Source of the DNA: Chloracidobacterium sp.
Lineage (GTDB): Bacteria > Acidobacteriota > Blastocatellia > Chloracidobacteriales > Chloracidobacteriaceae
Length of the DNA: 64,000 bases
NCBI GenBank assembly: GCA_025057975.1
Contig: JANWUV010000009.1
Location: 122,247-186,246, forward strand
Reading direction: 5' to 3'
Shown: positions 1 through 9,880 of the stretch, one piece after another
How the letters are laid out: each line of letters begins with the position of its first letter
Numbering within the stretch: position 1 is the first letter of the stretch
Position numbers and translations under genes: made by a program
Notes under the pieces: model-generated
Told to the model about the DNA's origin: nothing
Seen by the model: only the letters and a program-made list of their open reading frames with translations
Databases searched by the model: none

Positions 1-723
1 TCATCCCCTGTCGCCGAGCGCCGCTTCCGGCGCAGCCTCATAACGCCGACGCTGGCTCTGATGCTCGCTCTCGCCGGCGGTCTGCTGGTCGCCGCCGGAC
101 AAACGCCGAACGACCCACCGGTGCGTCCTCGGACGGCCACTCTTCCTGCGACCAACCGCGTGACGCTGCCGGCCGGTACGCCGCTGGTGCTGGAACTCCT
201 GACCGCCGTCCACACGCGCATCAACAGCCCCGGCGATGAAGTCGTCGCCCAGCTCAAGGAATCCGTCCGGCTCGCCGATGGGACACTCGTCATCCCGCGA
301 GGTACGGAAGTGCGCGGGACTATCGCCGCCGTCAGCCCGGCGAAGATGCCCCAGCGCCCGGCGCGTCTCCGCATGGTCTTCGACACCTTGGTGACCGACC
401 TTGGTCACCAGCAGATGGCGGCGGTCGTCGTCTCGGTGGACGATGTCGGTAATGAAGCCCGCCTGCGCGCCGACCGCGACGGCACCGTCTCCGGCGGCCG
501 GTCAGGGCGGCGCACCGTCCAAAACACCATCAATGGCGGCTGGCTGGGCAGCATTGGCGCCGGCGTCATCGTTCTCAGCGGCGGCAGTGGGCCGGCGGCG
601 GCGGCAACGCTCGGCGGCGGCGCGCTGGGCGGCGTCCTCCTCACACGCGGCAATGACATCCGGCTGCCGCAAGGGACAATTGTGCGCCTGACCCTCACCA
701 AACCCACCACCATTGCCCTGTGA
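1..723 (+). CDS. Exported hypothetical protein, 5' end outside window
   Basis: The frame is open from the first base, so the true start lies upstream of the window. An arginine-rich stretch followed by a hydrophobic segment ending at AAG-Q looks like a signal peptide or membrane anchor (roughly bases 25-100). The mature part has a beta-rich core (GTPLVLELLTAVHTRI, then DGTLVIPRGTEVRGTI) resembling the outer beta-sandwich of TrbI/VirB10-like proteins and acidobacterial proteins of unknown function. A glycine/alanine-rich hydrophobic stretch follows near bases 535-645, and the protein ends with a basic beta strand. It probably acts in the periplasm or outer envelope. The next gene starts on a GTG overlapping the stop codon by four bases, so the two are likely cotranscribed. 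The function is unknown and the family assignment is weak. Confidence 0.6.
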   Translation, partial: SSPVAERRFRRSLITPTLALMLALAGGLLVAAGQTPNDPPVRPRTATLPATNRVTLPAGTPLVLELLTAVHTRINSPGDEVVAQLKESVRLADGTLVIPRGTEVRGTIAAVSPAKMPQRPARLRMVFDTLVTDLGHQQMAAVVVSVDDVGNEARLRADRDGTVSGGRSGRRTVQNTINGGWLGSIGAGVIVLSGGSGPAAAATLGGGALGGVLLTRGNDIRLPQGTIVRLTLTKPTTIAL

Positions 724-2171
724 AGAAAGCCATCCCACCCACCCCAACCCCAGACGCTGCGCCGCATCAGGCTTCACCTTACATCCCCGCCCACCTGACG
801 ACACCGCGCCGTGCGCCGGCGCGGCGCGGCCGTCACCAGACAAAGCTGCCGAATGGCCTCAGCGTCATCGTCGAGCCGATGGCGCATGTGCGCTCCGTGG
901 CGCTTTCCGTCTGGAGCCGCATCGGCGCACGTCACGAACCAGCGCTGCTCAACGGTGTCAGCCACTTCGTCGAGCACATGCTCTTCAAGGGGACGGAACG
1001 CCGCACTACCCGCCAGATCGCCGTCGAGAGCGACCGCTTGGGCGGACAGGTTGACGCCGCTACGATGATGGAAGGCGTCAACTACCACATCCAAACGCTG
1101 GACCTGTACTGGTCGCAGGCGCTTGACTTACTGGCCGACCTGGTGTGCGCGCCACGCTTTGACGAAACGGAGTTTCAGCGGGAACGCGCCGTCATTCTCG
1201 AAGAAATGAAGATGATCGCCGACAACCCCGAAGAACTCATCTTCGAGCGGTTTTTGGCCAACTTCTTCCCCAACCACGCCCTAGGGCGACCGATTGAAGG
1301 CACGCCGCGCACCCTGCGTCGCCTCACACCGGCCGACCTGCGCCGGTTTCACCAATTCGCCTACCATCCCAGCCAGCTGGTGCTGTCGGTCGCCGGACAC
1401 GTCAACCCCGACGACCTCCTAGAAGCCGCCCGCGCCTACTTCGGAGATGCGCCGCAACCACCTGAATATCAAGAAGTTGAGCCTTATGTCGGCGCGCCGA
1501 CATTCTGCCTCAACCACGAACGCGACGTTGAACAGGCCCACCTGCTGCTCGGCCTGCCCGCCCCCCCTCTCCTATCGCCGCACCGGACGGCGTCCACCCT
1601 GCTGACGACGCTGCTCGGCGGCGGCCTCAGTTCACGGCTCTTCCTACGCATCCGTGAAGAAGCCGGCCTCGCCTACAACATCTACGCTGACACCATGGCG
1701 TACCGCGACGCGGGCGTCCTGCTCATCTACGCCGCCGTCGCTCCCCGTCACCTCAAGCGCACCGTGCAGGCCATCATCCGCGAAGTCGCCGCTATCGCCC
1801 AAGGCGACTTCACCCCCGAAGAGGTCGAACTAGCTAAGGCGCAACACCTGACCAACCTCCACCTCGGCCATGACGCCGCCGGCGTTCGTGCCAACCAGAA
1901 TGGTTACCAGGAAATTACCTTCGGACAAATCTTTAGCAACAAAACTCTAGAGCGGGAGATTAAGGCTGTGACTCACGCCGACCTGCAACACTTGGCGCAG
2001 GCAACCTTCGCCGGCCGCACCTTCTCCGGCCTCGCCCTCGGCCCCCTAGGGCGCTTCGGCCTGCAACCCGACTGGCTCCACATCCCGCGCCATGTTTCAC
2101 GTTCAACGGTTCATGTAACAGCTGAACTCCCAGATCATAAATTACCAGATGCGGTTCACTATTCTTGCTAG
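720..2171 (+). CDS. M16 family zinc metallopeptidase (processing-peptidase-like)
   Basis: This 483-residue protein is a single M16 unit with the inverted zinc motif HFVEH at residues 82-86. A second zinc-ligand glutamate lies about 76 residues downstream in the ILEEMKM segment (about residue 162), as in mitochondrial processing peptidase and bacterial PqqL/YmxG-type enzymes. Its size fits one N- plus one C-terminal M16 domain. The start is a GTG whose last bases overlap the preceding stop codon (GTGA). No Shine-Dalgarno sequence is visible, so translational coupling is likely. The first 40 residues are proline-rich and atypical, so an internal start cannot be excluded. There is no obvious signal peptide, suggesting a cytoplasmic enzyme. 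The 3' end overlaps the next gene by 23 bases. The natural substrate is unknown. Confidence 0.88.
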   Translation: MKKAIPPTPTPDAAPHQASPYIPAHLTTPRRAPARRGRHQTKLPNGLSVIVEPMAHVRSVALSVWSRIGARHEPALLNGVSHFVEHMLFKGTERRTTRQIAVESDRLGGQVDAATMMEGVNYHIQTLDLYWSQALDLLADLVCAPRFDETEFQRERAVILEEMKMIADNPEELIFERFLANFFPNHALGRPIEGTPRTLRRLTPADLRRFHQFAYHPSQLVLSVAGHVNPDDLLEAARAYFGDAPQPPEYQEVEPYVGAPTFCLNHERDVEQAHLLLGLPAPPLLSPHRTASTLLTTLLGGGLSSRLFLRIREEAGLAYNIYADTMAYRDAGVLLIYAAVAPRHLKRTVQAIIREVAAIAQGDFTPEEVELAKAQHLTNLHLGHDAAGVRANQNGYQEITFGQIFSNKTLEREIKAVTHADLQHLAQATFAGRTFSGLALGPLGRFGLQPDWLHIPRHVSRSTVHVTAELPDHKLPDAVHYSC

Positions 2172-2940
2172 TGGCAGCACCGGCAACGCCGCCCTGATTG
2201 AAACCACCCGCACGGCCGTTCTCCTCGACGCCGGCCTGTCCGCCCGCGCCCTCGTCCAGCGCATGACCGCCCTTGGCTTTGATCCGACCCGCCTCGCCGC
2301 CATCGTCGTCACCCACGAACACACCGACCACATCGCTGGACTGTCGGTCATCGCACGCCGCCTGAACCTTCCGGTCTTTATCGCTTCAGACGCCCGGCGC
2401 AACCTGCGCCTACCGGAAAAAGACGCCGCCGCCATTCGCTGGGCCGACCCGCTGACGGCCGAACAGCCGATTGTCATCGGCGACCTCACTCTCACCCCCA
2501 TCGCTGTCCCCCACGACGCCGCCGAACCCTTCATCTTCACAGCGACTGCCGGCGGCGTCAAACTCGCCGTCGTTACCGATCTCGGCTACATCCCGCCCCA
2601 CGTCGCCCGCCGCCTAACCGGCTGCCACGCCCTCGTCCTTGAAGCCAACCACGACCGCGACCTACTCCGCGCCGGCCCGTACCCATGGGAACTCAAGCAG
2701 CGCGTCGCCGGACGGCTCGGCCATCTTTCCAACGATGAAATGGCCCGCTTTCTACGCGAGGACTTCGACGGCGACGCCGCCTACATCATCCTGGCGCACC
2801 TTAGCCGCCACAACAACCACCCCGACCTAGCCCGTCTGGCCGCGCTTCAGGCGCTGGACGGCGTCCGACCGCACCGCGATTGGGAAGCGGTTGTCGCCGT
2901 CGCCCCGCCCGACGGTCTGCCACACTGGTACACCCTGTAA
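2149..2940 (+). CDS. MBL-fold metallohydrolase (YycJ/WalJ-like)
   Basis: This 263-residue protein has the metallo-beta-lactamase fold signature HEHTDH at residues 56-61, preceded by the N-terminal strands (ILASGSTGNA, then VLLDAGLS) typical of the YycJ/WalJ subgroup. Later metal-binding positions are seen in VPHDAAEP and in ILAHLSRHNNHP near the C-terminus. Family members are binuclear-zinc phosphodiesterases or nucleases linked to DNA metabolism, but many are uncharacterised. The ATG lies inside the end of the preceding M16 gene, so expression is probably coupled. Only three bases separate it from the following thioesterase gene. The family call is secure; the substrate is not. Confidence 0.85.
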   Translation: MRFTILASGSTGNAALIETTRTAVLLDAGLSARALVQRMTALGFDPTRLAAIVVTHEHTDHIAGLSVIARRLNLPVFIASDARRNLRLPEKDAAAIRWADPLTAEQPIVIGDLTLTPIAVPHDAAEPFIFTATAGGVKLAVVTDLGYIPPHVARRLTGCHALVLEANHDRDLLRAGPYPWELKQRVAGRLGHLSNDEMARFLREDFDGDAAYIILAHLSRHNNHPDLARLAALQALDGVRPHRDWEAVVAVAPPDGLPHWYTL

Positions 2941-2943
2941 GCC

Positions 2944-3393
2944 ATGCCCCTGCCCCGCTCAGATTTCACCTTCATGCATACGCTGCGCGTCCGCTGGGCC
3001 GAAGTGGACGCCCAAGGCATCGTCTTCAACGGCCACTACCTGACCTATTTTGACGTAGGCATTACAGAGTACTGGCGCGCAGCCGGTCTGCGCTACCCTG
3101 ACGCCTTCGCCACCGCTGATACCGACCTCTTTTTGGTCAAGGCGACGCTTGAATACCGCGCCCCGGCCCGCTTTGATGACTTACTCGACATCGCTGTCCG
3201 GTGCACACGCCTCGGCCGCTCCAGTATGACCTACGCCCTCGCCGTGTACCGTCAGGACATCTGCCTGACCAACGGTGAACTGATCTACGTCCACGCCAAC
3301 CCCCACACCCGCACCGCCCAGCCGCTCCCAGATGTTGTTCGCAACGCCCTGTGCCGGTTCGACCCCAGCCTTGCTACCGCCCCACAGCTATGA
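2944..3393 (+). CDS. Acyl-CoA thioesterase, YbgC/4-hydroxybenzoyl-CoA type hotdog fold
   Basis: This 149-residue protein has the hotdog-fold N-terminus of the YbgC/FadM group: RVRWAEVDAQGIVFNGHYL, with the conserved aspartate at residue 22 and the following long helix (YFDVGITEYWRAAG). Such enzymes hydrolyse short or medium acyl-CoA, or aromatic-CoA, thioesters in the cytoplasm. Length matches the family. The gene starts three bases after the MBL hydrolase stop, and its stop overlaps the purB start as ATGA, so it sits in the middle of a compact operon. Nothing in the sequence identifies the acyl group used. Confidence 0.85.
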   Translation: MPLPRSDFTFMHTLRVRWAEVDAQGIVFNGHYLTYFDVGITEYWRAAGLRYPDAFATADTDLFLVKATLEYRAPARFDDLLDIAVRCTRLGRSSMTYALAVYRQDICLTNGELIYVHANPHTRTAQPLPDVVRNALCRFDPSLATAPQL

Positions 3394-4718
3394 TTCCACG
3401 CTACGCCCTGCCCGAAATGTCCGCTCTGTGGAGCGATGAACGGCGCTTTGCGACGTGGCTCGCCGTCGAACTCGCTGTCTGTGAGGTTCAGGCTGAAATG
3501 GGCCTCATCCCGGCCGACATCCCAGCCGAGATCCGCGCCAAAGCTCGGCTTTCCGTCGAACGCATCGCTGAGCTGGAGCAGACAACGCGCCACGATGTCA
3601 TCGCCTTCACGACGGCGCTTGCGGAACACATCGGTCCCGCCGCACGCTACGTTCACTTCGGCCTCACGTCGTCTGACGTGGTGGACACCGCCAACGCTAT
3701 TCTGATGCGGGACGCCTGCGACCTGCTTCTGCGCCGCTTGGACGCCTTCGCCGCAGCGCTGAAGGCCCGCGCCTACGAACACAAAAACACTGTCATGATT
3801 GGTCGCACCCACGGCGTCCATGCCGAACCGACAACGTTCGGACTGGTACTGGCGCTCCACTACGCCGACGCGCAACGAAACCGGCGGCGACTAGCGCAGG
3901 CGCGCCAAACCGTCGCCGTCGGCAAAATTTCCGGCGCGGTTGGCACTTTCGCCCACCTCGAACCTGAAGTCGAAGCGCGGGTCTGCGCACGCCTTGGCCT
4001 GCAACCCGACCCCATCTCAACGCAGATCATCCAGCGCGACCGCTACGCCGAGCTTCTAACAACGTTGGCGCTGATCGGCGCAAGCGTCGAAAAACTGGCC
4101 CTTGAAGTGCGCCACCTCCAACGCACCGAAGTGCGTGAAGCGCGGGAAGCCTTCGGCGCCGGCCAAAAGGGTTCTTCCGCCATGCCACACAAACGCAACC
4201 CTGTTGTCTCTGAGCAACTCTGCGGGCTGGCGCGCGTCCTCCGCGCTAACGCGCAAGCGGCGCTCGAAAACATCGCCCTCTGGCACGAACGTGACATCTC
4301 CCACTCGAGCGTCGAGCGCATCATTCTGCCAGATAGCTGTATCCTCGCCGACTACATGCTGGTCAAAGCAAAGGAGTTGGTGGCGGGACTGGTCGTAGAC
4401 GCCGAACGGATGCGCGCTAACCTCGACCAACTGCGCGGCGTGATCTTTTCTGGAACGCTGCTGCTCGAACTTACGCGGCGCGGGCTAGCGCGCGAAGCCG
4501 CCTACGCCCTCGTCCAACGGCTCGCCCTCCAAGCCTGGGACGCCGGCGACGATTTTCGAACATTGGTCAGCCAAGACCCGGAAATACAACGCCTGCTGAC
4601 GCCGGATGACCTTGCGCGGCTCTTTGACGTACGCCACCACCTGCGCCATGTAGACGCCATCTTCCAGCGCGTCTTCGGCCCACCGGAGGCTGCCGCGCCC
4701 AGCAGCGAACTGTTCTAA
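3390..4718 (+). CDS. purB: Adenylosuccinate lyase
   Basis: This is adenylosuccinate lyase of the fumarase/aspartase superfamily, acting at two steps of purine synthesis (SAICAR to AICAR plus fumarate, and adenylosuccinate to AMP plus fumarate). The superfamily signature SSAMPHKRNP lies near residues 261-270 and the active-site segment GRTHGVHAEPTTFG near residues 138-151; TSSDVVDT is also present. I take the start as the ATG at 3390, giving MIPRYALP and 442 residues, rather than an in-frame ATG 39 bases upstream. The chosen ATG overlaps the thioesterase stop as ATGA, and MIPRY is the usual PurB N-terminus. It is the last gene of the compact plus-strand cluster and is followed by a hairpin. 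Confidence 0.95.
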   Translation: MIPRYALPEMSALWSDERRFATWLAVELAVCEVQAEMGLIPADIPAEIRAKARLSVERIAELEQTTRHDVIAFTTALAEHIGPAARYVHFGLTSSDVVDTANAILMRDACDLLLRRLDAFAAALKARAYEHKNTVMIGRTHGVHAEPTTFGLVLALHYADAQRNRRRLAQARQTVAVGKISGAVGTFAHLEPEVEARVCARLGLQPDPISTQIIQRDRYAELLTTLALIGASVEKLALEVRHLQRTEVREAREAFGAGQKGSSAMPHKRNPVVSEQLCGLARVLRANAQAALENIALWHERDISHSSVERIILPDSCILADYMLVKAKELVAGLVVDAERMRANLDQLRGVIFSGTLLLELTRRGLAREAAYALVQRLALQAWDAGDDFRTLVSQDPEIQRLLTPDDLARLFDVRHHLRHVDAIFQRVFGPPEAAAPSSELF

Positions 4719-4740
4719 CCGCCGCCCGTGGAACTTTTCT

Positions 4741-4770
4741 AACCGCCAGTCGTTGGACAACTGGCGGTTT
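4741..4770 (+). terminator. Hairpin downstream of purB
   Basis: A perfect ten-base inverted repeat (AACCGCCAGT, a nine-base loop, ACTGGCGGTT) begins 22 bases after the purB stop. It is followed by TCCCTAG rather than a clear T-run. It probably ends or punctuates the operon, but as an intrinsic terminator it is weak. Confidence 0.55.
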
Positions 4771-4871
4771 CCCTAGACGAACATTGCCAGCTCAAGCGAC
4801 CATGGTTCGCCTGAAACAGCCATTTGAAGCCTACGCCTGCTGAGGTTATGTGCCAAGGAGAGACTACACTC

Positions 4872-6410
<1,539 letters not shown>

Positions 6411-6435
6411 CGCCGGCGCCTCCGAGGACAGCGGG

Positions 6436-6470
6436 CGGGCGTCCCGGCGGCGGACGCCCGCTCATCTTTT
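6436..6470 (+). terminator. Rho-independent terminator after htrA-type gene
   Basis: A nine-base perfect stem (CGGGCGTCC at 6436-6444 pairing with GGACGCCCG at 6452-6460, loop of seven) is followed by CTCATCTTTT. It begins 25 bases after the protease stop. The GC-rich stem and short T-tract are typical of an intrinsic terminator. Confidence 0.75.
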
Positions 6471-6584
6471 GTTCATTACCAGACCTTTGGTGTATGTTTG
6501 GCGCAGGGTAACCGCCGTGCGCAACCCGGACTCCAAAACAACCGTCGCGCCGCCTGCCGCCGCCCATCGGCGCGTTTTCATTCC

Positions 6585-6899
6585 ATGGCCTTCCGCTTTC
6601 AGAAACGCGATGCGCTGTTCGCCGCCGTCGTCGCCTTGGTCATCCTCGGACTGGCGTACCTATCCAGCACCGGCAAGCGTCCGCTGCCGGTGGCGGCCGC
6701 CTGCGATGTGTCGCGCCAAAAACCCGACTTGCCGGTGCGCGAACGGCGCGCCCAATGCCTGAGTTGTCATGACCCCAACCACGGCGCCGCCGTCGGGCAT
6801 CGCTTGCAACCAAATCACCCGCAAAAATGGCTCGATGAAAAATTCGCTTGCACTGGCTGCCACGCCATCGCTAAACCCACCTTGGCCGGACAACGCTAG
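6585..6899 (+). CDS. Small membrane-anchored diheme c-type cytochrome
   Basis: This 104-residue protein has an N-terminal membrane anchor (about residues 9-26) followed by two heme c attachment motifs, CLSCH at residues 58-62 and CTGCH at 89-93. Additional histidines ([14 protein letters not shown]) could be distal ligands. It would be exported with the heme domain in the periplasm. The start chosen is the ATG at 6585, directly before the basic, hydrophobic signal-anchor; longer in-frame starts give an arginine-rich, non-export-like N-terminus. The compact doubled-CxxCH layout recalls NapB/NrfH-like or multiheme electron carriers, but no family is assigned. It stands alone between the protease and the aldehyde dehydrogenase, so its redox partner is unknown. 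Confidence 0.75.
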   Translation: MAFRFQKRDALFAAVVALVILGLAYLSSTGKRPLPVAAACDVSRQKPDLPVRERRAQCLSCHDPNHGAAVGHRLQPNHPQKWLDEKFACTGCHAIAKPTLAGQR

Positions 6900-6940
6900 C
6901 GCCGGATATCCCCAGCTTCGGGAGGACCACTGAAACTTCC

Positions 6941-8473
6941 ATGCCCAACAAGAAAGCTTCCACCGCCGCCGCCAAAAAGACCGCCGCGCCGCCGACCTAC
7001 GCCAACTACATTGGCGGCGAATGGGTTCCGGCCAAAAACGGCGAGACGTTCGCCAACCGCAATCCCGCCGACACCCGTGACATCATCGGCTATTTTCCCT
7101 ACTCGACAGCCGAGGATGTGGACGCCGCCGTCGCCGCCGCCGCCGAAGCCTACCCCAAGTGGCGACTCGTCCCACCGCCCAAGCGCGCCGAGTACATCTT
7201 TCGCGTCGGCGAAATCCTCATCCGCGACAAAGAAGCCATTGCGCAGGACATGACGCGGGAAATGGGCAAGATTCTCAAGGAAACGCGCGGCGACACGCAG
7301 GAAGCCATTGACATGGCCTACTTTGTCGCCGGCGAGGGCCGCCGCCTCTATGGCCAGACAACCACCTCGGAACTCGCCGACAAGTTCGCCATGACGGTGC
7401 GCGACCCCATCGGCGTCTGCGGCCTCATCACGCCGTGGAACTTCCCTATTGCTATTCCTTCGTGGAAAATTCTCCCAGCCATCCTGTGCGGCAACACCGT
7501 CGTCATCAAGCCGGCCGAAGACACGCCCCTGTCGGCGTATCGTTTCATCAAGGCCTTTGAAGAGGCCGGTCTGCCGCCCGGCGTCGTCAACATGGTCACG
7601 GGCTACGGCGAAACGGCCGGCGCGCCCTTGGTGACGCATCCGACGATTCGCCTTGTGTCGTTCACCGGCTCGACGCAGGTCGGCCGCCTCATCGCCATGC
7701 AGGCCGCCGATAAGGGCAAGAAATGCAGTCTAGAAATGGGCGGCAAAAACGCCATTCTCATCATGGACGACGCTAACTTGGAGCTTGCCGTCGAAGGCGC
7801 TGTCTGGGGCGCGTTCGGCACGACCGGCCAGCGGTGTACGGCGGCGTCGCGGCTCATCGTCCACAAAAAGGTCGTCAAAAAGTTCACGCAGATGCTGGTT
7901 GAACGCACCATGGCCCTACGCGTCGGCGACGGCCGCGATCCGGCGACCGACGTTGGCCCGGTCGTCAATCAGGACCAACTCGAACGGGTACTCCACTACA
8001 TTGAGATTGGACGAACCCGCGATCAGGCAAAGCTTCTCTGTGGGGGGACGCGCGTCACCGACGGCGATCTGGCCCACGGCTACTTCATCGCCCCGACCGT
8101 CTTTGGCGACGTCGCGCCGGACGCCGTGATTGCGCAGGAAGAAATTTTTGGCCCTGTGACGGCCGTCATCCCCTGTCAGGACCTTGAAGACGCCATTCGC
8201 ATCGCCAACGGCGTCGGCTACGGGTTATCGGCGGCGATTTACACGGCGGATGTCAACCGGGCCTTCCGTGCCATGCGCGACATTGAGGCCGGTATTTGTT
8301 ACGTCAATGCACCGACCATTGGCGCTGAGGTTCACTTGCCGTTCGGCGGCATTAAGGGCACCGGCAACGGCCACCGCGAAGGCGGTTTGCAGGCGCTGGA
8401 CATTTTCTCGGAATGGAAAACGCTCTACGTTGATTTCAGCGGCCGACTCCAAAAGGCCCAGATTACCGACTAA
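6941..8473 (+). CDS. NAD(P)-dependent aldehyde dehydrogenase
   Basis: This 510-residue member of the ALDH superfamily oxidises an aldehyde to the carboxylate. The catalytic cysteine is Cys299 in GQRCTA and the general-base glutamate is Glu265 in LEMGGKN. The Rossmann/cofactor motifs TPWNFP and SFTGSTQVG are intact, as is the C-terminal [11 protein letters not shown] segment. The first 15-20 residues are lysine/alanine-rich and precede the usual start of the fold (YIGGEWVPA). GGAGG lies upstream of the ATG at a long distance. Similarity of the core to ALDH7-like and semialdehyde dehydrogenases is evident, but the substrate cannot be decided. The adjacent dienelactone hydrolase, 78 bases downstream on the same strand, hints at a catabolic or detoxifying role. 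Confidence 0.9.
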   Translation: MPNKKASTAAAKKTAAPPTYANYIGGEWVPAKNGETFANRNPADTRDIIGYFPYSTAEDVDAAVAAAAEAYPKWRLVPPPKRAEYIFRVGEILIRDKEAIAQDMTREMGKILKETRGDTQEAIDMAYFVAGEGRRLYGQTTTSELADKFAMTVRDPIGVCGLITPWNFPIAIPSWKILPAILCGNTVVIKPAEDTPLSAYRFIKAFEEAGLPPGVVNMVTGYGETAGAPLVTHPTIRLVSFTGSTQVGRLIAMQAADKGKKCSLEMGGKNAILIMDDANLELAVEGAVWGAFGTTGQRCTAASRLIVHKKVVKKFTQMLVERTMALRVGDGRDPATDVGPVVNQDQLERVLHYIEIGRTRDQAKLLCGGTRVTDGDLAHGYFIAPTVFGDVAPDAVIAQEEIFGPVTAVIPCQDLEDAIRIANGVGYGLSAAIYTADVNRAFRAMRDIEAGICYVNAPTIGAEVHLPFGGIKGTGNGHREGGLQALDIFSEWKTLYVDFSGRLQKAQITD

Positions 8474-8551
8474 CGGGTGGGCAGACCGGCAGGCCGTTTC
8501 GCCTGTGCAACGGCGTCCCCTGATGATGCTGATTTGTGGAGGCGCATCCCC

Positions 8552-9232
8552 ATGGCTGGACAACGAACTGAACTGACGGCAAACAACATCACTGTCGCGG
8601 GCTACTTGAGCGTTCCGGCGGACGGCGGCCCCGGCGTCATTGTTTTACAGGAATGGTGGGGATTGGTACCCCACATCGAAGCCGTCGCCGACCGTTTTGC
8701 AACGGCCGGCTACACGGCGTTTGCGCCTGACCTCTATGACGGCCGGGCGACCACCTCGCCGGACGAAGCCGGCAAGCTCATGATGGCGCTCAACATCGCG
8801 ACAACAGCGGAACGACTGCGGGCTGTGGTTCAAGCACTGCTGGCCCATCCCGCCACCCAGGGGCACCCCAAAGTCGGCGTCGTTGGTTTTTGTATGGGCG
8901 GCCAACTGGCGCTTTACGCCGCCTGCGAAAACCCCGAAATTGGGGCGTGCGTGGATTTCTATGGCATCCACCCAAACGTCAAACCTGACTTCGCTAAGTT
9001 GTCCGCGCCGGTGCTTGGCCTTTTCGCCGAAAACGACGCCTTTGTCAACCACGAAGCCATCGCCGCCTTGCGCAACGAACTTGACCGCCACGGCAAAGTC
9101 TACGAGTTTCACGTGTACCCCGGAACAAGCCACGCCTTCTTTAACGACACACGTCCAGAAGTTTACCACCCGGACGCCGCCTACGACGCTTGGGACCGGG
9201 TTCAACGCTTTTTCAAGACGCACCTGCCGTAA
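8552..9232 (+). CDS. Dienelactone hydrolase family protein
   Basis: This alpha/beta-hydrolase of the dienelactone hydrolase (carboxymethylenebutenolidase) family has 226 residues from the ATG at 8552. That start has TGGAGG nine bases upstream and gives MAGQRTEL; a further 25 codons are open upstream but look non-coding. The Cys-Asp-His triad characteristic of the family is visible as Cys114 (GFCMGG), Asp162 (ENDAFV) and His194 (GTSHAFF). The typical QEWWGL and GFCMGGQLA segments are also present. Family members hydrolyse dienelactones or other small esters in the cytoplasm. The gene follows the aldehyde dehydrogenase and precedes ssb by 21 bases, so cotranscription with both is possible. Confidence 0.9.
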   Translation: MAGQRTELTANNITVAGYLSVPADGGPGVIVLQEWWGLVPHIEAVADRFATAGYTAFAPDLYDGRATTSPDEAGKLMMALNIATTAERLRAVVQALLAHPATQGHPKVGVVGFCMGGQLALYAACENPEIGACVDFYGIHPNVKPDFAKLSAPVLGLFAENDAFVNHEAIAALRNELDRHGKVYEFHVYPGTSHAFFNDTRPEVYHPDAAYDAWDRVQRFFKTHLP

Positions 9233-9253
9233 AGCCGCTGAGGAAAAACCGCC

Positions 9254-9676
9254 ATGTCGTTCAACAAAATCATTATTTACGGCCATTTGGGCCGCGACCC
9301 GGAAATGCGCTACACCACGCAGGGCGTTCCGGTCTGCACCTTCTCAGTCGCCACCAGCGAGCGGAAGAAGGGGCAGGGCGACGCCGAACCGACGGAAACT
9401 ACAACCTGGTTTCGCGTCACGGCCTGGCGCAATCTGGCTGAAACGGCGCATAAGTTCCTCAAAAAGGGCAGCCCTGTGTACATCGAGGGGCGGCTGGCGG
9501 CGCGGGAGTGGACCGACAACGAAGGCGTCAAACGCATGACGCTGGAAGTCACCGCAACGGAGCTGCATCTAGTGGGCAGCCGCAGCGACGGAGATGGCCG
9601 AACAGAACGGCCAGTCGGCGCGGCCAGCGAAGCCGTGCCGGAAGACACTGTCGAGGACAGCGACGTTCCCTTCTAA
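9254..9676 (+). CDS. ssb: Single-stranded DNA-binding protein
   Basis: This 140-residue SSB binds single-stranded DNA during replication, recombination and repair. The OB-fold occupies about residues 1-105 and begins MSFNKIIIYGHLGRDPEMRYT, with the FSVATSER and WFRVTAWRNLAE strands typical of bacterial SSB. A short linker leads to the acidic C-terminal tip DSDVPF, which recruits partner proteins and ends in the canonical Pro-Phe. AGGAAAAACCGCC lies just ahead of the ATG. The protein is shorter than Escherichia coli SSB because its linker is short. It faces ppc tail-to-tail across a hairpin. Confidence 0.95.
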   Translation: MSFNKIIIYGHLGRDPEMRYTTQGVPVCTFSVATSERKKGQGDAEPTETTTWFRVTAWRNLAETAHKFLKKGSPVYIEGRLAAREWTDNEGVKRMTLEVTATELHLVGSRSDGDGRTERPVGAASEAVPEDTVEDSDVPF

Positions 9677-9725
9677 AGCCTTCTCCAAAGGTAACCAGGG
9701 CAGACAGCAAGTTGGCTAACCGTTG

Positions 9726-9758
9726 CGATGCGGCGGCGTTCCCTACGTCGCCGCATCG
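9726..9758. terminator. Bidirectional hairpin between ssb and ppc
   Basis: CGATGCGGCG at 9726-9735 pairs perfectly with CGCCGCATCG at 9749-9758. Three further inner pairs (one G-T wobble) leave a loop of seven bases. It lies between convergent genes and could terminate both. Neither side has a strong T-run, so factor-independent termination is uncertain. Confidence 0.5.
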
Positions 9759-9880
9759 TCCCGGAAAGCGCGGCTCCTCTTTCGCGCTTGTCGCAGGTCT
9801 GCCCTCCGGCGCAGGGAAAGCGGTTACCGCCCTGCCCGCTCGCCGGACCGCCACGCCGGAGCAGCCTTTGCGGAAACGCT

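Noticed and set aside
2093..2108. Near-match to the parS site (13 of 16 bases of TGTTTCACGTGAAACA)
   Set aside because: Three mismatches break the palindrome, it lies inside coding sequence far from parAB, and a second chance 12/16 match occurs inside the dienelactone hydrolase gene. ParB sites normally tolerate fewer changes.
4824..4852. TTGAAG and TATGTG spaced 17 bases apart, promoter-like, before the HtrA-type gene
   Set aside because: The -10 match is poor and the implied transcription start would fall inside the Shine-Dalgarno sequence at 4855-4860, leaving no usable leader.
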